A model generated the notes under the pieces. That model saw nothing but the letters and a program-made list of their open reading frames with translations. It was not told where the DNA came from and ran no database searches. Below are positions 12,661-24,627 of a stretch of 64,000 nucleotides of DNA, piece by piece. Source of the DNA: Desarmillaria ectypa (Eukaryota > Basidiomycota > Agaricomycetes > Agaricales > Physalacriaceae); assembly GCA_030407005.1 (NCBI GenBank), contig JAUDYN010000009.1, positions 744,001-808,000 on the forward strand, given 5' to 3'. Within the stretch, counting starts at the first letter, position 1. Each line of letters begins with the position of its first letter. The position numbers and the translations under genes were made by a program.

Positions 12661-13497
12661 CCTAAACGTTGCTACATCATTCCAGGGACAGGACCGGAGA
12701 TTGCGGTGGTTTCTAGACCAAAAAGCGAGACGTTTGGGAGTATAAATGATCGCGTCGGATTTTTTGAGTTCTATTGCGGTGGGAGGACACAGGATGTAGG
12801 CCCTAATACTTAGTTGAACTCCAGTATGAAGAGATGGGAGGCGCCCAACGATTCAGAGGCGCGTTCCTGAACCTAGCACTTCCGCTGAGCGCTGACTTGT
12901 CGAGGCGACGTTCTGGTTGTCATATTCGCAACAGCGACAAAAGATAGCAGCAAAATGGGATACAAGACCTGTTACTTCAAGTAAACTGAGATTGGGGCCC
13001 AGCGCACCTATATACCAGCAATACTCCAAGACCAATTCTCGCCGCGTTTATCAATTTACCCGTGGTACACTGAGCATCATCACAGTCAAGATTCTCGCAA
13101 AAGGATCCATGGAGACCTCGTTTTGCTGGCATTTATTCCTGTAGTCCGGGAATATTGAAACGCTGTTTCTTCGGAGGGGCTTCAGCGCCTCAGTGGCCTC
13201 ACGGATATGGAGGCAACAGCTGTATAAACCTCTAAAGCCACCGTGACATTATCCAGTCACTTGTGTTTCCTTTATTATCTCCGTCACTGTCTGTCGATAT
13301 TATATTACCACAAATGCAGAAGAAAGACACGAAAGGATCCAAATAGACGACGTTTAGTCCGAATGAGAGTATATAAAGGTGCCTTTTTAGGGTAACCAAC
13401 TTTCTGGTAACTTTTTTATTGCCCGATTTGGCACGCTCCGACCTTTCGTTCACTTCGCGTGACTTCATAACCGTGTCTTACATGTATCCTTACTTTC
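12661..13497. promoter_or_regulatory. upstream region of the HNH gene, with TATA box
   Basis: No supported gene. A TATATAAA sequence at 13370-13377 lies about 120 bp before the HNH gene ATG and could be its core promoter. Short minus-strand ORFs here have no motif. Confidence 0.3.
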
Positions 13498-14979
13498 ATG
13501 ACAAGTTTGGGCAGCCTATCACTTCCCGAGCTAGGGCGGGCTGTGTTGTTGAAATTGGAACACCCGACGTATGCTTTTCTTCGTATTCCAGTGCCCCCTG
13601 GAATGGTTGTCAACAAGCCACCCAACGAGCGTTTTCTACGGCTTAAAATCCCAGTTGCCATCATCAATGCTTCCGCCCGCAGAGGGCGTAAGTGGTTGTT
13701 ATATGTTGCCACTGCCATTGCGGGTATCTATGGACACTTGTGTCAAGACGGGAAAGATCTCCAGTCGGAGGACATACAAGGGCCGGTTGTTGATAATGAA
13801 ATCTATGATTTTGTGGCAGAGGGTTGAGCATGACTGATTTTCTTCCATGGTTCTACTGATGTAATCCGTAGCTTCAATTTGTATCGCTGGTGCTCAGTGT
13901 GGGGATGCAAGGACATCGGACTATGCTGGAGAGAGCCGGCTGCACAACAGGGAAACGATTCGTGTCCGGGATGGCAGAAGATGTGTCGTCCTAGAGCCTG
14001 GGCAAATGGATAATCCGCATGGTCACCGTGACTGGCTTGAAATTGCTGGCGAAGACTGCCAAGCAGCGCATATCCTTCCACATGTGAAAGGGAGTGCAGT
14101 ACGTGCGCTTATTTCTTTGTTAGACAGCGGCATTATATTTTTTTAGTACCTCGATGCAGTAGTTCAGACCCGAGGACTCAACGAGAACATCCGGTTTGAT
14201 GGTGGTATAGACGATGAAAAAAATGCCTTGTTCATGGATTCACGAATTCATGCAGCTGGGCTGACCCATCAAACCTGCGCCTTCCTTTATGTGAGCTACC
14301 TTTCTTGATGCCGCTCTTCTTTCGCTCATTCTCAAATTTCGAGGTTCCAAATTCGTGTATGACAATGGAGGATGTCTTGTATCCAGAGGAGCACCGGCCA
14401 CCACCTCTTCCTGAGTCTTTGCAGCATACAACGGAGCATACCTACCTTCAGTTTCAGATGCTGGAGAAAAGAGCTTACATTCGATTGGCAGATTACATGG
14501 CGGCAGGACGATTGTGGAACAATAAATTCGTTCGAATGCCCGATGACCATTCTAGCTTCCCCCCTTTCTTCATCTGTCATTTCTATTATGGCTGCACTGC
14601 CTTTCACCTATGGCTGGACAAAGACAGTCTGTCCACTCTCAACCGTTATAATCTTCAGCGCTACTATCCTTCGCACATCGAGGTTAGACGAGAAGAATCC
14701 TCTGACGAGGATGAACCCGACCCCTCTGATGATGATGACTATATCCCACCGAAACATACTCGGAAACACCAGAGACTTGAACCGATGGCACCATCTCCTG
14801 TCCAAGAGTCAATTGATGCCTCAGCATCTCTTGTGAGCTGGCTGTGGAGGGCCAACGGCGTAGCTATGGAAGAGGATAGAGTAGATGATCCTCAGACAAT
14901 CATTCACAAGGAATTCACATCAGATAAACGTGAACTCGTGGAAAAGTGGTGCCAGGGGACTGTTCTTGAACGAGAGTGA
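13498..14979 (+). CDS. HNH_2-type nuclease domain protein, 443 aa
   Basis: Four exons close exactly: 13498-13822, 13872-14098, 14147-14290 and 14344-14979 (1332 nt). The N-terminal about 110 residues hold a hydrophobic-basic region of unknown role. The HNH_2 domain (about residues 130-235) shows RDGRRCVVLEPGQ, then CQAAHILPHVKGSAYLDAVV, then DDEKNALFMDSRIHAAGL. That is the Cys, the AAHxxP histidine, the Asn and the final His expected of the fold. HNH domains bind a metal ion and cut nucleic acid. Many fungal members of this type are uncharacterised, so catalytic activity here is inference. The C-terminal half has an acidic linker (EESSDEDEPDPSDDDDYIPP) and no second domain. Similar genes are multicopy in Agaricomycetes. 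There are no internal stops and the gene appears intact. Confidence 0.8.
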
Positions 14980-17900
14980 AAAGAAGGATGTTATATGAGG
15001 CGTCTCAATGGATATGAGTTGAATTTACTATAGCGCCGACTTGGCAATGGAGGGAGTACCTGTACGCGATATGAGCCGCAATTTGCGTAGCCGGCTTTGA
15101 ACGTGTCGCCGCTGAGGAGAGGTTGCGAGGGCAAGTTATGCGCTGAAGACATCATCGTTCAGTGAAAGACTTGGTTTTACTCAGTCCGTTGGGGGAGCCT
15201 AATTCTCCACCATCAATTGTGGACAGGCTATATGTCATCAGTCCTGGAGTGTGAATCCACAGCCTGCCTTTTCAATGACCCGCGGAACAACGGGACTTCG
15301 TAGTCCATACTCTGCCCCAATCTTGATATATCAGCCAAAACTGGAGCGTCAGAAGGACTTAAAGAGCATTCAAGGTCGTGCGTTGATGCCATCCTGAAAT
15401 CGCACAAATTCCAGGAAGGTGAAAGTCGTACCAATCAGTCTTTCGTCTGAGCACCCTCTAAGCCATAGTGTTATCCTTAGGGTTTGGAAGGCACCGGCAA
15501 AACATTCGATGACGGGCTTCTAGGTTGTCATACATCCTAATCAACGTAGCTCGTGCACTAGGTTTTCAAAAGGGTCGCATAGTCTGTAAAATTGCCGGGC
15601 CCGTTCTCGGTTGGTACGGATGCCGATAGAGCTGGCAGGGGAAATCCTTGCCCATCTATCCATAGGCTTCCCAAGTTTTCTTTCCCGTACCGGGATTGTA
15701 CATGGAATTGACCTTCGAATCGGATGGTGAATTTGGAAAAAGTCGACGACTTATTGTGTACCATTTCAGATTGGTAGAAAAGTGTTAAGAAAATCAGAAC
15801 CAATACGAGACTAGGGAAGAGAACTAGCACGATCTGATCTAAGTATGCGATTCATGCTCGCAGCCAGATCCTGGTGTGAATGAGAACATCGAACCCGTTT
15901 ACGATCTCTTGTCAATATAGTACATCAGCTATGGCAGGTTGTCCAGAAGATCCACCAGCTCTGGCGACGACGATGTCCAAGGAGGCCATCTCAAGAAGCG
16001 CGACTCTTCGTCTTTTACCCTCCGTAACTGAGCAGTCAGCGGAGCCTCGATCCTTATAATGGCTGCTCCGAGGCGCGGTAGAACTTCCCTTGTGATTTGA
16101 GTATTTCGCCGCATGGACTAATATTGAGTTGCATTTCTGGCGGAGGGTATAATGGCATGCAACATTTTTCATGACAACTGCTGCATCGCTCCAAGCATCG
16201 ACGACCGGGGGTGGAGTCATTGAGAGACTTGAAAATCGCAGGAGTGGTTTCTCACGGAACGGGGGCATCGATATTGTTGGTTACGGTGGTCAAGTGCTCT
16301 ATGATGTTGAAGAAGGGTGCCACCATGTCATGGAGATAGCTGAACGCATCGCATATAGGAGTTTGCTTGTCTAGCGAAAGCAAATTCTTTGATGTCAATC
16401 TGACCAGGAGGGACGACGAATACCACCTCAGAATCGTTGTCTCTCCTAGAAGTATTGCTCGGCTACAATGGCAAAGTTGTGATACCATAGCATGCACCGA
16501 AACGTTGCAGGAATTGAAAAATTGCGGCCTAGTTTGACTGAATTTCCTGGGTAGCGAATTAAATCGAGGTGGCCTACGACACGGGCTACGTTGTCATTGA
16601 TTTCAGGGGACCATCCAGAGGAAAGAATGACTTAAGGACGCCGACGTGACATCTACAAGGTTGTGCCTATTTCAAGCTCCGCCAATCATCCTGCGGCTGA
16701 GTCCGGAATCCCAGCTTGGTCTTGGCCATCTCCTTCCTCGCCATCGAAACTTGTACCATTTGTCCTTGACTCGCTCTTTCCTGCCAGCCCTGTGCGATTA
16801 AATGGCCAGTTATAGCATGGTGGAACCCTCAAGGAGTCATGGTCTACGCCCATGAAGGAGGACCCAAATATTGGAACCTGATGAGGTTATACCCAACCAT
16901 TGCGGGCTCGGACGTTTGCAGGGTTGGACTTTTCGCTTTCAAAATACCTGACTGATAGGGAGTACCGTCAAGCATCACAGGCGAGAGCGTTACAATCTTG
17001 GATGCAAAACTGCAAGCGATGGGCTCGTCTTTCACCGTCAGGCTCTCACTCTATCTCTGCAGTTTCAATGAATCCTTTCTACACAGCTGACCTCGTTCTG
17101 GCCGCTGGCGCCGGCGTTCGTCACGAGCGGCGGGGCATCTGATTCTCAAGACGACTGAACCTGTACCAATGGTGAATCACTAGCACTCCTCACAGACGCT
17201 CCATGTGTTCGTCACCCAGACTCTTGAGATAGGATACCTACATCATGATTGGCAGGGTTCTGTTCGACATGGTCGTCTGGTGTATGATACTCGATGAAAT
17301 TGAAGGGTACCCACCTCCCGTGTCTTCAGGGCCACGCATACACCCTCATTTCTTACATTCGTACATGGGTGATGACTTGCCTATCGTATGACTTCCTGGC
17401 ATGGAAGTCCCGAGTCGTGGAGATTTGAAAGTTGGCCTAACTCCGTGGCGGTTGTTAGCTGCAATTGTCTTGTGTTTTCTGCCGGCAAAAGGCATCCGAT
17501 GTTTGAAGCGACATTCAAGGACTGAAAAGTACTGGCTTGGTCATTAGTCGCTTGTGCACTGACTCTTCGCGGCCTTTCGCCGTACGAGAAGAAGGTTTTG
17601 GAAGCCTAGAGGAAATAAGTCCGGCTAGTCAGCACCGAGAAACCTCGCATGCAGCATGCTTGATATCTATTAGGACGTCCAATGCATATGATAGGTTGGT
17701 ATGTTGGAAGTCCATGTTAATTGACCTCGCTAACTCTCTTTCATGAATTAGAAAATCAGAAATCTGATTGCGCCTAAGCGAGGGCGCCCACGGATGTTCT
17801 TGCACAGCCCTCTTTCCGTATCCCATACCTTCCGACTACGGAAGCCCCACCGGTGTTCATGCAGCGGAGAAATTTCGAATTTCCACGTGGCGGGGTTTTC

Positions 17901-18470
17901 GCCGATTGGGGTTGATATTGATCAACTATACCTACCCGCCCTTGTATTGGATTAACGCTGTGGTCTGGATTCTCGTGCAAATCCCACTTGATTCTCTTGT
18001 CGTGGTCTAGCTCATACGCGTTGTAAAGAAGTAGTACCATTTGCCAAAGTCAAACATGTGTGTGTATCCTTGAAGCCGCGGATACAGCGATCAAGTCGCC
18101 GACTCTTATCTGTGGTATACCTTCTGCTCGTTCAGGTTTCCTCTTTCGCCAGGAATCGCGCTCGACTCAACCGTCACTATCGTATTCGACTGGCGGTCTG
18201 AACTTCTGCAAACCGCTGGCATATCACAGTGATGGCGGCTCGGTTGGGGGCAAAGGTCTGCGGTACGTGGGGTATTACCCTTGCCTTCGAGGCGCCGTCA
18301 AGGAGATCCATTACGGAGAAAACCCTCATCATAAGATGTTCTGGATTTTATGTTGCAACTCTGCGCCCCAGGATTGACGATATATAAATTGTCTACAATG
18401 AACGGCAAAGAACCAAGCTCCCTCAACCGACCGAATTCCTCCAAGTCCTCCAGCGACCTTCCAAACGATA
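14980..18470. other. 3.5 kb with no gene I can support
   Basis: Both strands hold only short ORFs. One plus-strand phrase at about 15615 (MPIELAGEILAHL) looks like the start of an F-box but nothing F-box-like follows it. The minus-strand ORFs at 16497-16252 and 16268-15912 have no motif. The region may be gene debris. At its right end a TATATAA at 18381-18387 lies 90 bp upstream of the acyl-CoA oxidase/dehydrogenase start and is a plausible core promoter. Confidence 0.4.
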
Positions 18471-20425
18471 ATGTCTTCCGCACACAACTGGCCCTCGCAA
18501 CCCCTCCTCAGCGTTGACGTGTTCAAAGCGGCCGGTGCCAACGCCAACTCCCGCTCGAACGCCCTCGCGCTCTCTGACAATGCGTACCAGCGTGCGGAGC
18601 TTATTTGGAAGACTTGGGGCCTCACCTTTGAGGATATCGTTAACCTCAGTCCCAAGTTCTGGAAGATCCACAATGACCCCATCGCCTGGCATGACGGTTC
18701 CTCCATCACCATTATGACGATCCATCTCAATCTTGCTGTGGGTACCATTGGCACATACGCTGCCGATCGTCCCGAGTTGCAAGCTCTATGCAAGGATATG
18801 ATGGATTGCAAGGCTATGTTCGTCCCTCCTCTCTGTTTCCTTGTTTCGTTTCGTATGCTAACGACGCTTCTATCAGCGGTCAATTCCTTCTTACTGAGGC
18901 CGGTCACGGTTTAGACGCGACAAACCTCGAGACCACCGCTACTCTCCAGTCCGACGGGACTTTCATCCTCGACTCGCCCAACCGGGCTGCTTCAAAGTAT
19001 ATGCCCCCGACTGTCCCGGTTCTTGGTAAACCTTGCTACGCCGTTGTTTGGTCGCAGCTCATCATCGATGGCGAGAAGCGCGGTATCAGACCTTTCGTCG
19101 TCCAGCTGAACGACGGTGTTCATATGTGCAAGGGTATCACTGCCAAGTATGTCGATATCAAACGTAAAGTTCCCCCAAGCTAATGACCGATTAATCACAG
19201 ATTGATTCCTACTCGACATGGTGCAACCCCGGTCAACCATGCCATCACGCACTTCACCCAGGTCCGCCTTCCGGAATGGTCTCTCCTCGGACCCATCGGC
19301 GACAAGCCTTCGACGCACGATGACTTCCTCGTCGCCATCTGGCGTATCTCCGTCGGCACTCTCGCTCTGGCTTCGCTTGCCCTCCCGGCTACACAAATTG
19401 CGGCTCACATCGCGTACAAATACTCCCTCCGTCGTACAGTCGGCATCCCTGCCCAGCCTATCATCAGCTTCCGCACCCAGCAGATCCCCATCTTCACTGC
19501 GGTCGCGCAGACATATGTCATTGAGGCGTGGACGAAGCATGCGATCAAGCACTTTATGGATCCCGTTGCGGACCGTCACGCAAGGCATGCGGTCACTACT
19601 ATCTATAAGGCGGTGGTTATGGAACATGCGCAGACTGCCCACTTTAACCTTTCGGAGAGGTTGGGTGCTCAGGGCTTGTTCGACTATAATCAGATCGTGA
19701 CTCAGTTTGTTAGTTTCAATTCTCTGTTTCATTGTAGCATACTCTGATCCGCTCTTTAGGCTGAGATGAGGGGTATTGTCATTGCTGAGGGCGATGTCCT
19801 TGTTCTTGCTATTCGTTAGTCTTCTTTTTTTTCATTTTACCTCGGTTCTTACGTTTCGACAGGTCTCGCCTCGGAGCTCCTTCAAGGCAAATACTCTGTC
19901 CCGGCTCCTCTGTACCCTAACAGTCTCCTCGCCCAGCGTAAGTCTATTTCAGCCTCGCGAAACTACTACTAAGGGTCGACTAACCCAATTTTACCAACAG
20001 ACGAAAAAGGCGTCTTCGAAGAAGCCCGGGCTCTCGCCAAGAAATACGGACCACGGTCGAAACAATACGCCGACTACATCCTTCCTCGCTCCAAAGACCT
20101 CGTTGAGGCCATAGGCTATCGAATGGCGCACGAAAGTGCTTTGGTCGAAGGTATCCCTGCTGTCCTGGCTGATATCTATGAGGTCTTTGCCATCCAGAAG
20201 GACGTCGGTTGGTACCTCGAGTCTGGTCTCCTCACCCGGGTTAGGATTGCGGATATGCAGAACGCGGCGATGACGAGTGCTGTTGGAAATATGAACGAGT
20301 GGGTTGACGGGATGGGTGTGGCCAAGTGGGTGAAGGCACCGATTCTCTCCGAGAAGAGCTGGGATGATTTCGTGGATTCGATGTATACTTTCAGGGAGGC
20401 TCCGGAGGAGATGGCATTTTTGTAA
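18471..20425 (+). CDS. acyl-CoA oxidase/dehydrogenase-like flavoprotein, 559 aa
   Basis: Six exons close exactly: 18471-18817, 18877-19146, 19201-19708, 19760-19814, 19863-19937 and 20001-20425 (1680 nt). Residues about 30-130 form the N-terminal helical domain. The central domain shows IGQFLLTEAGHGLDATNLET, the flavin and acyl-CoA contact loop of the acyl-CoA oxidase/dehydrogenase fold, then YAVVWSQLIIDGEKRGIRPF. The C-terminal four-helix domain follows. The family oxidises fatty acyl-CoA to the 2,3-enoyl-CoA in peroxisomes or mitochondria. At 559 aa it is shorter than typical peroxisomal Pox enzymes (about 650-700 aa), and it ends EEMAFL without an obvious SKL-type PTS1, so the compartment is uncertain. 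Alternative name: acyl-CoA dehydrogenase NM domain-like protein. The ORF is intact. The start ATG follows a TATA box by 90 bp. Confidence 0.85.
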
Positions 20426-20761
20426 ATGTGAAAGTGGAAGATTTAGGGTATATTAGAGTGTAATATTCAGTAATCTTTTTTCTGTTTTGATGTACACAAT
20501 GGCTTAATTTTCTTTATCTTACATTCTAGTCATTGCTGTCGTCCCATCTCATTCAGGCTCAGAGGACCTGGTCAGTTAAACACAGCCAACCTTCACCCAA
20601 CCAGTTTCGCTGCGAAAACTTGACTCAGTACGATAATGCCTGCCATAAAGCACTGTATGTGACCACGACAGGTTTACTTTTCAACAATTGCTGTTCAGTA
20701 GTGCAGGTACACCAGCACCACACTTGTACTACATTTAAAAAAATAATACAACCGAACCATG
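20426..20761. other. 3' flank of the oxidase gene
   Basis: AT-rich sequence with a possible polyadenylation region. No gene or repeat is visible. Confidence 0.4.
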
Positions 20762-21590
20762 TCATCCAGACATATCCGCACCGTACAGCTCGTAGGTAAA
20801 CCGAAGTCCCTCATACTTCAGGCTCTTCAAGGCACTCTCTGCCGCCTCATCAAGATCATGGCTCCATCCCTGCCCCGACATCCGTAAATCTACCTTCGTG
20901 AGACGTGGCGTGCCGGACTGTCGATAAGCTGCTATGTCGACAAATGCAGAATTGATGAAATAGATATATGTATCATCGATGTCGCGCAGGGTAACATCAA
21001 GTTCCTGCGGAGATGGGACCATGCAGTACTGAAGTGACCCGTCTACCAGGCGTACCAGACTTCATGACGGGGTCATAACCATCCAGATGATGTTCGCGAG
21101 GCCGTTATCCAAGACCGCATCGACAAGGCGTAATTGCGTTAGGGAATACTACGGCTGCGAAAGCATCTGGTGGAACACGCCCAGCGCCTCCACAGGGCAT
21201 TGTATCACCGCACCTCACATCTCTGCGTCACACATGGTTACTAGCATGAATTCCTTCAGCATCGGTAGTTCCATACTGCGCAGAAAGCTTGGCGAAGATG
21301 CTGAAAGTTCTTTGAGCGATCTAGATGTGGCACAGGGAAAGGAAAGCGGCGTAGACATCAAGCTATCACCGTAGTCATTGTACGAGAATGAACGAAGTTT
21401 AGTGCGAATTCGACGACGTTAAGATATTCAGGCGATGGATGTTTCCGCCATAATCTTGGATCCTCTGACAACCAACCTGAGAAGTTTCCTATTATCGAAG
21501 TCCTATGTGGCAGAGAAGCTATCAAGAGTGATTCAATCACGACTAACCTTATATGGTTGTTCAAGCTTCGTTTGATCTCTTAATAGAGAA
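20762..21590 (-). pseudogene. degenerate partial copy of the F-box/LRR gene at 26.2-27.9 kb
   Basis: The minus strand from about 21590 to 20762 aligns with the 3' two thirds of the F-box gene at 26220-27888. Shared peptide tracts include MVPSPQELDVTLRDI versus MVPSLQSITFSL, and PRLTKVDLRMSGQGWSHDLD versus PRLTKLSLSMAGWGGSCDLD. DNA identity is also clear, for example a tract reading AAGTGACCCGTCTACCAG in both. Relative to the other copy it lacks the F-box end, has lost part of the central repeat region and is shifted between frames. Only its last 86 codons remain open. It directly abuts the truncated end of the membrane-family pseudogene to its right, which marks a rearrangement breakpoint near 21590. 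Confidence 0.65.
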
Positions 21591-22279
21591 TTTTAGGTCT
21601 CAATTTTCGAACTGACAGCAGATATTGGCATACAAGTCCGCGGCATCCCGATCGTACACCAGCGGATTCCGAATGTCGCTGAACAGTTGTCCGAAATTTA
21701 GAGGCGGGGCTTCTTAGTACCACTTGCTAAACTAAACAAAATTGTGTAATAACTCCAAATTGTACGTCAGATGGTTTGAATGTAATAACCCGCTCACAGC
21801 CACGCGAGATTACTATTCGATGCCTTAAACAGCTGTAAGATCTCAGCGTACGCGGATGCTATTTCCTTATACGAGGAGTACTGCATAGCATATTTCGAAT
21901 GAAGGATTCTGTATAGTCTCGTCATAGTCCCGTTCTTGCCGTGATTGTATTCTAGAAGGGAACCCCATAAAAGGGTTGTTGTGAAAAACGGGGGATGAAT
22001 AGATCAGTTCGTTCCCAGTTAGTACATGCGCGGTGTCAGGCCAATAGTATTGCGCTTGGCTGAGCTCTGCAAACGCATGCAGATGTACACTACTGTACCT
22101 ACTTATATACTAAATGCTAATGTACTAGAATCTTCTACAACTTTCCTAATATTTCTCTCTTAATCAGCAAGTTCGGCATGATGCCGGATTGCCATCATCT
22201 CGGCTCAACTCTCAAATCCCAACAAGGGTCTATCAGTAGCGTCGAGATGGGTGTCACCGGAAGTAAGCGAGGAAGTCAT
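21590..22279 (-). pseudogene. membrane-family copy B, interrupted by a solo LTR
   Basis: Exon 1 begins at ATG 22279 (MTSSLTSGDTHLDATDRP) and matches the start of the intact copy at 47420 (MTSSPTSSNPPLDPTSGP). The solo LTR at 21977-22224 splits it, and the exon resumes at 21976. There it reads GVPF, an in-frame TAG where the intact copy has CAG, then NTITA. After a frame change come ILHSKYAMQYSSYKEIASAY and AEILQLFKASN. Exon 2 is recognisable at about 21720-21595 by DNA similarity to the intact copy, and the sequence then stops at the F-box pseudogene. It is dead by at least three lesions: LTR insertion, nonsense and truncation. Confidence 0.7.
21972..22229. mobile_element. solo LTR (248 bp) with 5-bp target duplication
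   Basis: The LTR spans 21977-22224, starts TGTTGTGAAAA and ends ATCCCAACA. It is flanked by AGGGT on both sides (21972-21976 and 22225-22229). A near-identical second copy lies at 59220-59467. No internal retrotransposon sequence is present, so it is the product of LTR-LTR recombination. The TGTTG..CAACA ends resemble copia-type LTRs, but the sequence differs from the copia LTR at 31.6/44.5 kb, so it belongs to another family. Confidence 0.9.
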
Positions 22280-22950
22280 CTGGAGAGAGGTGTGATGAGT
22301 GTATCGGAAACGCTGTAGACAGAAATATGCAGTCCAAGACCCGGTCTGAAGTTAGGAGGACATGAGAAAGGTGCGCTGAAAACACGCTTACCTTTTCACA
22401 CTGTTACAATACCAGCACAGTTCCAACGTTAATGTGTCCGCCATGTGCCCTGCTCTTTGTGATGGTGGGTTGTGATTGGCCAAGAGTCAACCTCAATGAT
22501 AGCACGGCTCAGACTCAGGGCAAACCGCCGAGACAAATGTTTCTGAGGCTGAGCAAGGAAGAAATTTCTAGGAGTTTGGCGCCCAAATCAGCTTGGCCGA
22601 GGTCCATAGCAGAGGCATGTCGAGGCATGGCACAGGAAGCCCAAGTAAACACGGGGAAGGTAGATGTCGATAATAAGATAATAAGATCTCCGGTAGAGCC
22701 TTGAAACTCAGACAGGAACGACATACTGCAAACATGTTTTTACTCACTCACGGTCTCGCCTTCCTCGCAGTGTTGGGCGCGCTTCTTGGAGGCAAACGTT
22801 GTAATGTTCATCGTATGCTGCCACGTAAAATCAAACATGGTCCGAGTCACTTGTCATTGATGAAGTGCCTCTTCGCTTTCTTGCCTAGCAGCTCTTGTTC
22901 AAAAAAGTCCAGTTCGCCGGTGATAGGAGACGATGTCGACGCTGGCTGGA
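22230..22950. repeat. duplicated upstream flank of the membrane family (flank of copy B)
   Basis: The same roughly 0.5-0.7 kb tract occurs three times: here, at about 25060-25440, and inverted at about 46900-47400. In all three it lies upstream of a copy of the membrane-protein family. A shared landmark is CCAAGAGTCAA (22478 region), followed downstream by CTCGCCTT and a TGCCT-rich stretch. The order relative to the family ATG is preserved, so gene and promoter were duplicated as one unit. Whether the tract itself encodes a divergent gene is not clear; I found no ORF conserved among the three. Confidence 0.55.
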
Positions 22951-23128
22951 AGAAGACACAGCATGTAGTACTATTGCGTATCGAACAACAAATGTGGGTA
23001 TACATCAGAGAAGAATGGGTAAGGAGTTAGTAGTTTCGAAGTAATAAAAATGGCCAATTTGAAAAGCCCCATTTCGCGCGAAATATCACCAAGGCCAGAC
23101 TTCTCAAGGCTTAGACTGCGAGAGTGAT

Positions 23129-24627
23129 CTAGTGAGAATGAATGGGGGAGTGCCTCCGACGGAAAAACGTTGAAGCAGGTTGAACGTGAGTCCCAGTACT
23201 TGTTTGTCCAGTGCTAGATGGGGTAGGAGAAGAGCCGTGTAAGGCGGACGAATTACCGGGGACCTCAAAAGTAAGCGTGGTCGTAGGCGACTGCGGACTG
23301 GAATGGGGATGATTTACTGAAGTAGAAACCACAATAGAAAACGGCGATGACGTCTCGGATTTGCGGGCTGCAGAATCGGATATGCTATGGTACTTGGTAG
23401 CAGCCCAGAGTCGTTCCTCAAGCCAGAATTCATGTTCCTCCTTGTTGTACTCTGGCAGATCGGATATCTTGGAGTGGATATTGAATAGATCACCACCTCC
23501 TCCCAAGAACTATAAACCTATCTCAGCAAGGGAGAAACAAAGATAGAGAGATGTCGTACCCGAGTTTGGAAGGATTCCAAAGACATCGCAGCGCGCGACA
23601 TGCCAGGTAGTGAACCTTCCGACTCTCCTAAGTGTAAGAGAAATTCTGCCAAGTCAAGACAGGCCAAGGTGTTTAAATAGCTGTGCTTGTACACTTCGTT
23701 GATGGCATCGTAGACTTTATACATGTACTTGCGCGCGCTAAAACCTACGAAGCGGTGAGCATGGTGGAGCCATTAAGTAAAATGAGTTCATACTAGCAAA
23801 TCCTAGGACGGCACTGAATAGCATAAGCAAAATTCCCACCATTTGATGTTTCCCAGATGTATCAATGAGCAAGGTGAATGATATGAGAGTACCGCTTGCA
23901 AAAAAAAGCGCCACCGAGTACATGATGAGAGGTTTGACGACTCTGAAAACTCTCTCCATGTTGAAAAGCTGGAGAAGATGTAAGTTGCCATAATAGAAAG
24001 GCATGATGGCAAATACGAACCCTGTGCCGTCTTTCCATCAGGGTCTGCAGTACAAAGATCTCGCCTTCAATTTTCAGGCCGAGTGCTTTGCATCGCTTGC
24101 GAATATCAAACGTGAGATGAACGGTATCCGAGCGGCTATCTTGAATTTCTTGAAGAATATCGGCAACAAGCACTCGGCAAGAGCTGTCAAGACAGCGATT
24201 ATATTCACAGAAGTTCCTGTAACTGAGCAAGATTCTCAAGAAATTGGGATGGGTGTACCTGCGCCAAGGTTAAGTAAAAGAGGATGAATAAAACAAAGTC
24301 TACTCACCATTGGATGAGGCCTAACGTGTTGAACTGGACTTGTTTGTAGACGTCAAAGAGCTTTCCGTACGCGGAAGCTAATCCCTTGCTAGGGAAATAT
24401 TCCAGGGATGGTTCTTCGTGCAGATGTCGGTACAGGAGGTCCAAGGGCGTCTCGAGCGTGATTTCATTCAACGCGGGCACGCGATAGTAGAAACTACCAT
24501 CGACCGTGAGGCCATCGGACAAGGAGTTTTCGAGTTGGAGCTGAGAGAAACCAGACTCGGCTTGGTTAATATCCAGTGTCGAAGCATGGCGAGGCGTATG
24601 ATCAGGAAGTGGCGAAGTTGTAGACAT
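23129..24627 (-). CDS. membrane-family copy A, intact, 432 aa
   Basis: Five exons close exactly: 24627-24308, 24258-24021, 23968-23794, 23744-23560 and 23509-23129 (1299 nt), with introns of 49-52 bp. The N-terminal about 185 residues are soluble (YFPSKGLASAYGKLFDVYKQ; VADILQEIQDSRSDTVHLTF). Two adjacent membrane helices follow: VKPLIMYSVALFFASGTLIS, and a second starting MVGILLMLFSAVLGFA. A conserved box, LGESEGSLPGMSRAAMSLES with FQTR, comes next, and then a Ser/Thr/Pro-rich tail of about 100 residues. I know no name for this family. The same box is found in copies C and D (AESEG-PLSDM..SFQKS). A bitopic hairpin protein with both ends on one side is the simplest topology, which is inference. 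Confidence 0.7.

Noticed and set aside
15600..15720. F-box gene start (MPIELAGEILAHL)
   Set aside because: Nothing F-box-like follows within reach of a short intron, and the frame stops at once.
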